Assembly: GCA_017307505.1 (NCBI GenBank)
Contig: JAFKEE010000025.1
Span: forward strand, 62,001 to 126,000
Direction: 5' to 3'
Origin: Acidobacteriota bacterium
Lineage (GTDB): Bacteria; Acidobacteriota; Terriglobia; Bryobacterales; Bryobacteraceae
Length of the DNA: 64,000 nucleotides
Position 1 is the first letter of the stretch; each line of letters starts with the position of its first letter. The notes under the pieces are model-generated. The model was not told the origin of the DNA, ran no database searches, and saw nothing but the letters and a program-made list of their open reading frames with translations. The position numbers were made by a program, and so were the translations under genes. Shown here piece by piece: positions 59,414 through 64,000 of the stretch.

Positions 59414-61054
59414 ATGAAGAAAATTCTGGGTACAGGGATTTTTTGCCTCGCGCTGGCTTCGCTGCCGGCGAGCGCATTCAGCAGCGGACCGCGGGTGCGG
59501 TTTACGGGCGCACCTGGCGACAACCCGCTCGCCTGCACGCAGTGCCACGCAGGCACGCTGAACTCCTTCAGCGGGTCAGTCAGAGTGGTTTATCCGGGAG
59601 GCACTTCCTACAAACCAGGCGCGACTTACCGGCTGATCGTCCAGGTAAGAGACCCCGAGCAGTCCCGCTGGGGGTTTGAATTGACGGCCCGGCTGGCGTC
59701 AGAGCCTATTAACGGCCAGGCCGGTGACCTGAACAATGTCGACGGCAATGCCCGCGTCCTGTGCGACGGCAGCGTCGCAGGGACGCCGAAACCCTGCTCA
59801 GCCGACAAGCCGGTGCAGTTCGCCGAGCATGTCTCGGCCGGCACGCGGCCCGGCACACCTAACGGAGTGGACTTCGAAATCGACTGGACAGCACCGCCGG
59901 CCGGGTCGGGCGCAGTCACGTTCTATGTCGCGGGCAATGCGGCCAACAACAGCGGAACTCCGGCAGGCGACCATATCTACACCAGCAGCCTGAGCATCAC
60001 CGAGGCCACGGGCAGCGGCGGCGGGTTGCAGGTGCCCTCGACCGCGTATGACGTGCGTCACATGACGTCCGACCTCACGGGCGGCTGGGGCGAGCGGCTG
60101 GATCCGAACCTGAAGAACCCCTGGGCCATCGCCATGAGCCCGACTTCGCCTTTTTGGATCTCCAACGCCGGCAGCGGCACCGCGACCGTGTACGACACGA
60201 ATGGAGCACCGGCGCCGGCCGCGAATCCGCTGATCGTAAAGATTCCAAATGGCGCGGGCCAGAATGGTCCCGGGCGCCCCACCGGGCAGATCTGGAACGG
60301 CACTCCGGGCTTCGAAGTGGCCAGCGGCAAGCCGGCAACCTTCCTCTTCTCCACCGAGAATGGCGGTATCGCAGGCTGGAACCGAGACGTGGACCCCGGC
60401 AATGCCGTGCTGAAAGTGGACAACTCGGGGGCGGTTTACAAGGGCCTGGCGATGGGCATCAGCGGCAACGGGCCGATGTTGTATGCGCCGAACTTCAGTT
60501 CGGGCAATATCGACGTGTTCGACTATACCTTCCAGGCAGTTCCCGCGCCGGGCGGCTTCAAGGATCCGAACCTGCCGGCCGGTTTCGCTCCGTTCAACAT
60601 CCAGCGCTTCGGCAAGCGCCTCTTTGTGGCCTATGCCAAGCAAAACGCGGCGAAGACACAGGATGTGCCCGGAGACGGCAACGGGATCATCAGCGTGTTT
60701 GACCTGGACGGCAACTTCCAGCAGAGGCTGGTGACGGGCGGCGTGTTGAACTCCCCGTGGGGCATGGCGATCGCGCCGGCGTTCTTTGGGGATTACAGCA
60801 ACACCCTGCTGGTGGGCAACTTCGGCGACGGGCGCATCAATGCGTTCGATCTGACAAGTGGCAAGCCTGTGGGCATGTTGACGTACCGGGACGGCTCACC
60901 GGTGGCTCTGGAGGGCCTCTGGGGGCTCACATTCGGCAACGGACGCAGCGGTGGCGACGCTAACACACTGTATTTCACAGCGGCGGTTTCCGGGGGCCCG
61001 TCCGGGGCCAAGGGCGACCACGGGGTGTTTGGCTCCGTCACAGCGCTGCCTTAG
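59414..61054 (+). CDS. Secreted protein with N-terminal CxxCH module and TIGR03118-like propeller
   Basis: A 546-aa protein starting at the ATG at 59414 (MKKILGTG); the frame is open 15 codons further. Signal peptide ends near ASAF. Residues about 25-205 form a choice-of-anchor/Reeler-like beta domain beginning TGAPGDNPLACTQCHAG, whose single CTQCH could bind a c-type heme, although no other heme ligand can be assigned. The rest follows the TIGR03118 pattern (LDPNLKNPWAIAMSPTSPFWISNAGSGTATVYD, VLNSPWGMAIAP, LWGLTFGNG), probably a beta-propeller. Function unknown; surrounded on both sides by members of the 86-aa family. Confidence 0.85.
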   Translation: MKKILGTGIFCLALASLPASAFSSGPRVRFTGAPGDNPLACTQCHAGTLNSFSGSVRVVYPGGTSYKPGATYRLIVQVRDPEQSRWGFELTARLASEPINGQAGDLNNVDGNARVLCDGSVAGTPKPCSADKPVQFAEHVSAGTRPGTPNGVDFEIDWTAPPAGSGAVTFYVAGNAANNSGTPAGDHIYTSSLSITEATGSGGGLQVPSTAYDVRHMTSDLTGGWGERLDPNLKNPWAIAMSPTSPFWISNAGSGTATVYDTNGAPAPAANPLIVKIPNGAGQNGPGRPTGQIWNGTPGFEVASGKPATFLFSTENGGIAGWNRDVDPGNAVLKVDNSGAVYKGLAMGISGNGPMLYAPNFSSGNIDVFDYTFQAVPAPGGFKDPNLPAGFAPFNIQRFGKRLFVAYAKQNAAKTQDVPGDGNGIISVFDLDGNFQQRLVTGGVLNSPWGMAIAPAFFGDYSNTLLVGNFGDGRINAFDLTSGKPVGMLTYRDGSPVALEGLWGLTFGNGRSGGDANTLYFTAAVSGGPSGAKGDHGVFGSVTALP

Positions 61055-61096
61055 TCTGCGGACAGGGTGGTTAGAGAGATCCACCCTGATCCCAGT

Positions 61097-61145
61097 GGCC
61101 GGCGTGCGCGCCTGAGACTCTTTCAGCGCACACGCCGGCCTTTTT
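61097..61145 (+). terminator. Rho-independent terminator after the TIGR03118 gene
   Basis: Stem GGCCGGCGTGCGCGC / GCGCACACGCCGGCC (15 bp, one mismatch, 14-base loop), followed by TTTTTGCG. It also faces the convergent small-protein gene. Confidence 0.9.
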
Positions 61146-61205
61146 GCGTCGGGGCAACCCCGCGGTCAGAAGGCGAAGGAGGAAGGCAAGTCCGGAGCAG
61201 CTCCG

Positions 61206-61466
61206 CTAGATGCGGCCGGTGGCCGGGCGGACCGGACGGACCTGCTTGGGATTCGGTCCGGACAGAATCAGGCTGTAGGTAATCTTGTCCGCCAGGCTCA
61301 AGTCCTGGCCACTCTTGTCGATGGCGTGCATGTAGGACACGAAGCGGTGGGCGGTGATGGGCAGAGCGCGCACGGGCGAGATGGCTGCTAGGCCGAGCAA
61401 GGTGAGAGCCAGTGCGGCCGATGCGACCACCGGAGTGCTTTTCCCGAACTGTTTATTTCTTCTCAC
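61206..61466 (-). CDS. Very small exported protein, family copy 2 of 3
   Basis: An 86-aa protein from a GTG at 61466 in the family context GGTGTGA; an in-frame ATG lies eight codons further upstream but is not conserved among the copies. Hydrophobic VVASAALALTLLGLAAIS, then PVRALPITAHRFVSYMHAIDKSGQDLSLADKITYSLILSGPNPK, with a variable Pro/Arg C-terminus. Likely exported or anchored. Its transcript is probably separated from copy 3 by a hairpin at 61536-61576. Confidence 0.75.
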   Translation of the reverse strand: MRRNKQFGKSTPVVASAALALTLLGLAAISPVRALPITAHRFVSYMHAIDKSGQDLSLADKITYSLILSGPNPKQVRPVRPATGRI

Positions 61467-61509
61467 ACCACTTAAGACGAGCGGATTCATGGAATGGGCA
61501 CTCCGGCGA

Positions 61510-61526
61510 ACGTAAGGTTCTGTAAA
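61510..61526 (-). promoter_or_regulatory. Shared upstream motif of small-protein copy 2
   Basis: On the minus strand TTTACAGAACCTTACGT lies 43 bases before the GTG start, matching the copy 1 and copy 3 motifs in 12 or more positions. It is not inside a gene. Confidence 0.5.
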
Positions 61527-61535
61527 TCTGTGAAA

Positions 61536-61576
61536 CCTCGGGCCTGCACGCACGAAGGCCCGCAAAGAGCCCGAGG
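61536..61576 (-). terminator. Hairpin between small-protein copies 3 and 2
   Basis: Perfect arms CCTCGGGC (61536-61543) and GCCCGAGG (61569-61576) with a 25-base partly self-complementary loop. On the minus strand it is downstream of copy 3 and followed by TTTC. Moderate candidate for an intrinsic terminator. Confidence 0.5.
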
Positions 61577-61611
61577 CTCCGCGCCAGCCGATGAGTTGCA
61601 ACGGCCGGAAG

Positions 61612-61863
61612 TCAGATGCGGGCCTGGGTGGGGTTAGGTTGTTTGGGATTAGGTCCCGAGAGCATCAGGCTGTAGGTGACTTTGTCCCACAGGCTGAGGT
61701 GCTGGCCGCTCTGGTCCAGGGCGGTCATGTAGCAGACGAAGCGCTGAGCCGTGGCGGGCAATGCACGCAACGGAGAGAGAGCGCCCATCCCGGACAGGAC
61801 GAGAGCGAGCACAGCCAGGGTCGCCATCGGGGCGCCGGTTCCGAACTGTGTTTGTCTCTTCAC
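61612..61863 (-). CDS. Very small exported protein, family copy 3 of 3
   Basis: An 83-aa protein from a GTG at 61863. Hydrophobic MATLAVLALVLSGMGALS is followed by PLRALPATAQRFVCYMTALDQSGQHLSLWDKVTYSLMLSGPNPK. The LSLWDKVTYSL-LSGPNP core is shared with the other two copies; YMHA is YMTA here and a Cys appears just before it. It starts 30 bases downstream of the end of the 61894-62205 gene on the same strand. Function unknown. Confidence 0.75.
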   Translation of the reverse strand: MKRQTQFGTGAPMATLAVLALVLSGMGALSPLRALPATAQRFVCYMTALDQSGQHLSLWDKVTYSLMLSGPNPKQPNPTQARI

Positions 61864-61893
61864 ACCTAGTAATACGGTGGAAAGGGGCAGATG

Positions 61894-62205
61894 TTAGCGC
61901 AAAGCTGACTTCAGATCTGTAAAAAGCCGGCGGGCGGCTTCGGCTTCGCCAGGCTGGGCCGGGCGTTCTTCGCCCTTGGCGACAAACCACGCCTTCCCCG
62001 CCCTGTCCACCAGGGCCGCGAAGCCGCCTTTTTCGCTGAGCAGGCCGGGCGAACCGATCGCGCCAAAGCCTTCGCCCCGGCGCTCGACCAGGACGACACA
62101 GCCATCGCGCGAGAAGACGAAGTGCGAAGGTGTTTGCGGCGTGGGAATGATCTCGATGCCCGCGGCCGCGAGCTTTTCCAGTTGAATCAGGATGTCCGGG
62201 GTCAC
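61894..62205 (-). CDS. Hypothetical protein downstream of the DUF151 gene
   Basis: About 103 aa from a GTG at 62205, 7 bases past the DUF151 stop. Sequence such as GIEIIPTPQTPSHFVFSRDGCVVLVERRGEGFG and GLLSEKGGFAALVDRAGKAWFVAKG is consistent with a compact alpha/beta or beta protein. No family is recognised. The open frame extends to 62277 but would overlap the DUF151 gene. Position in the miaB operon suggests co-expression. Confidence 0.6.
   Translation of the reverse strand: MTPDILIQLEKLAAAGIEIIPTPQTPSHFVFSRDGCVVLVERRGEGFGAIGSPGLLSEKGGFAALVDRAGKAWFVAKGEERPAQPGEAEAARRLFTDLKSALR
61908..61925 (-). promoter_or_regulatory. Shared upstream motif of small-protein copy 3
   Basis: On the minus strand TTTTTACAGATCTGAAGT lies 44 bases before the GTG start. 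It overlaps the last codons of the hypothetical gene at 61894-62205, so its conservation here is not explained by being non-coding. Confidence 0.5.
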
Positions 62206-62212
62206 GGCAAAC

Positions 62213-62698
62213 CTACATTTTGTAGCGCCCGAAGTCCTCGTCGTTGAGCCCTTCCAGCCAGCGCCGGAGTTCCTCATTGGTCACCTTATCGGAGACATTG
62301 GCCGTGCTTTTCGAGGTTTTGAGGACCTGCTCTTCTACGTAGATGGGGCAGTCCAGCCGCAGTGCGAGGGCCAGGGCGTCGCTGGGACGCGAATCGATGC
62401 TGATGATCTCGCCGTTCCGCTCCAGCCAGATGACGGCATAGAACGTATCGTCGCGCAGCTCGCTCACAACAACTTTGCGTACTCCTGTTTCGAGGCCAAG
62501 CAGCACATTCTTGATGAGATCGTGCGTCATGGGGCGCGGCGTGCTCACCTTCTCGATCTCCAGGGCGATCGCGTTGGCTTCGTAGATGCCTACCCAGATG
62601 GGCAGGATCTGGCCGCCGTTGGCATCCTTGAGAATCACGATGGGCATATTGGTGACAGGGTCCATCATCAGCCCGCGAATCTTCATCTCGACTTCCAT
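62213..62698 (-). CDS. Bifunctional nuclease family protein (DUF151)
   Basis: A 161-aa protein with the DUF151 core: LPIWVGIYEANAIALEIEKV, RPMTHDLIKNVL, AVIWLERNGEIISIDSRPSDALALALRL, PIYVEEQVL. The family is widespread, and some members have RNase/DNase activity in plants; the bacterial role is unclear. The ATG at 62698 may be replaced by an ATG four codons in, which has GGAAG 5 bases upstream. It starts 16 bases after the miaB end, in one operon. Confidence 0.88.
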   Translation of the reverse strand: MEVEMKIRGLMMDPVTNMPIVILKDANGGQILPIWVGIYEANAIALEIEKVSTPRPMTHDLIKNVLLGLETGVRKVVVSELRDDTFYAVIWLERNGEIISIDSRPSDALALALRLDCPIYVEEQVLKTSKSTANVSDKVTNEELRRWLEGLNDEDFGRYKM

Positions 62699-62714
62699 TG
62701 GAGTCCCGCCTTCC

Positions 62715-64000
62715 TTACACCGCTATAGCACATTCGCCCACCAGAGAGTTCGGACCCGCCCGGGTCACTCGCACCGGCAGGTAGTTGCCGATCATCCTCT
62801 CACGCGGAATCAGTGTGCCGTCGGGGCGTGGCGCGGTGGTGAAATTCAGGATGCGGTTCTGCGAGGTGCGGCCGATCCATTGCCCGGTGGAGCTGTTGGA
62901 GCCCTCCACCAGGACCTCCTGGCGGCCGCCCACCAGGTTGGTGTTGCGGCGCATCTGGATGGCGCGCTGCCGCTCCTGCAGGATGGTAAGGCGGCGGCTC
63001 TTCTCTTCCTCGGGAATCTGGTCTTCCAGCTTCAAGGCAGGCGTATTGGGCCGCTGGGAATACTTGAAGCTGAAAATGCTGTCGTACTCCACTTCCTCCA
63101 GCAGGCGGAGGGTCTGCTCGAAGTCCTCGTCCGTCTCACCGGGGAATCCCACAATGATATCGGTGGAGATGGCGATATCGCGCTTCGCGTTCTTCATCCA
63201 CTCGATGCGCTGCATGTACTGATCGCGCGTGTACTGCCGCTGCATGGCCGCCAGCACGCGGGATGAGCCGCTCTGGACAGGCAAGTGCACCTGGTTGCAG
63301 AGCGTCTCGGTGCGGTCGATGGCATCGATGATCTCTTTCACGAAGTCGCGCGGATGCGACGTGGTAAACCGCACGCGGCGGATGCCCGGTACGCTGCCCA
63401 CGGCCTCCAGCAGGCGCGCGAAGTCCCAGCCGGCCGGCGAGGGATCGCGGTAGCTGTTCACGTTCTGGCCCAGCAGTTGAATCTCGGAATAGCCGTTCGA
63501 GGCCAGCTTTGCGGCTTCGTCGATGACACTCTGCGAGGTGCGGCTGCGCTCCGGTCCGCGAGTGAAGGGAACCACACAGTAGGCGCAGCTCTTGTCGCAG
63601 CCTTCGATGATCGTGATGTAGGCGCGGTGCGGGTTGTCGCGGCGCGTGAGGGGCGTTTCGAACGTGTCCTCGGTGTCCAGGCTCAGGCCCGTCACCTTTC
63701 GCTCGCCGGCTTCGATGCGGACCAGCAACTCACCCAGCTTGGTGTAACTGGCGGAACCAACCACCAGGCTGACATGCGGGGCGCGTTCGAAGATCTTCTC
63801 GCCTTCCTGCTGAGCAACGCAGCCGAGGACACCGAAAACCTTGCCCTTGACCCGTTTGCCTTCCTGCAGGCGGTGGAAGACTTTCTGTTCGGCTTTGTCG
63901 CGGATGCTGCAGGTGTTGTACAGGACCAGGTCGGCCGCATCGGCCGTGTCGACCTGAGCATAGCCGCGCTGCTCCAGCGTGCCGATGACCTTTTCCGAGT
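62715..64000 (-). CDS. miaB: tRNA-2-methylthio-N6-dimethylallyladenosine synthase MiaB (5' end outside window)
   Basis: A partial gene of about 428 residues, running off the right edge; translation is open from the edge (SEKVIGTLEQRGYAQVD). The N-terminal methylthiotransferase domain retains NTCSIRDKAEQK and GVLGCVAQQEGEKIF (two of the three auxiliary-cluster Cys). The radical-SAM motif is CDKSCAYC, and the C-terminal TRAM domain contains VLVEGSNSSTGQWIGRTSQNRIL. It adds the methylthio group to i6A37 in tRNA. Operon with DUF151 downstream. Confidence 0.93.
   Translation of the reverse strand, partial: SEKVIGTLEQRGYAQVDTADAADLVLYNTCSIRDKAEQKVFHRLQEGKRVKGKVFGVLGCVAQQEGEKIFERAPHVSLVVGSASYTKLGELLVRIEAGERKVTGLSLDTEDTFETPLTRRDNPHRAYITIIEGCDKSCAYCVVPFTRGPERSRTSQSVIDEAAKLASNGYSEIQLLGQNVNSYRDPSPAGWDFARLLEAVGSVPGIRRVRFTTSHPRDFVKEIIDAIDRTETLCNQVHLPVQSGSSRVLAAMQRQYTRDQYMQRIEWMKNAKRDIAISTDIIVGFPGETDEDFEQTLRLLEEVEYDSIFSFKYSQRPNTPALKLEDQIPEEEKSRRLTILQERQRAIQMRRNTNLVGGRQEVLVEGSNSSTGQWIGRTSQNRILNFTTAPRPDGTLIPRERMIGNYLPVRVTRAGPNSLVGECAIAV

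Overview
The window is 64 kb of high-GC bacterial chromosome, densely coding on both strands. It most resembles the Acidobacteriota, and within them a Solibacter/Bryobacterales-like organism. This is inferred from family content: a large Oar-type TonB-dependent receptor, a secreted VWFA-related protein, a TIGR03118-type protein, secreted proteins with the acidobacterial 'LLIDEP / NVFQGKV / FYGVP' N-terminal module, AT-hook mini-proteins and a beta-lactamase-NamZ fusion. No rRNA, tRNA, prophage, transposase or CRISPR array was seen.

Layout. 1-3.1 kb: the 3' end of a TonB receptor, then a thiolase and an SDR reductase on the minus strand. 3.2-7 kb: an NtrC-type sigma54 activator, its histidine kinase and a proline-rich lipoprotein. 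7-8 kb: non-coding DNA with 105-bp repeats. 8-20 kb: a small EF-hand exported protein, then four tandem paralogous secreted proteins of about 920 aa on the minus strand. 20-21 kb: a 96-bp GC-rich hairpin repeat array. 21-26.3 kb: a TPR/retropepsin-like pseudo-protease, two tandem copies of a membrane-anchored coiled-coil protein and a polytopic membrane protein. 26.4-30.4 kb: the hydrogenase-maturation operon hypF-hypC-hypA-hypB-protease, with no hypD, hypE or structural genes in view. 30.4-37.7 kb: a QYPPG-repeat secreted protein, an operon of conserved hypothetical, quinone oxidoreductase, APC permease and aminotransferase, and a gamma-glutamyltranspeptidase. 37.9-41.8 kb: a 59-aa zinc-ribbon gene, acyl-CoA ligase, prmA and a Tat-exported enolase-superfamily enzyme. 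41.8-45.8 kb: an active/inactive M16 peptidase pair and an amidase. 45.8-49.2 kb: moeA-moaC-moaB and a VWFA-type secreted protein. 49.2-49.44 kb: an unexplained, highly structured convergent intergenic region. 49.4-57.3 kb: a MEMO protein head-to-head with an SDR-PCD-beta-lactamase/NamZ operon, an AT-hook protein with operator-like palindromes, and APC and SSS transporters. 57.6-64 kb: a TPR protein, three copies of a very small exported protein interleaved with a TIGR03118 protein, and a miaB-DUF151 operon cut by the window edge.

Much of the window is devoted to the cell envelope: peptidases, peptidoglycan recycling, transporters and large secreted proteins. The least explained parts are the four 920-aa paralogs, the three approximately 85-aa paralogs with a shared motif 44-45 bp upstream, the structured region at 49.2-49.4 kb, and the two tandem-repeat arrays.
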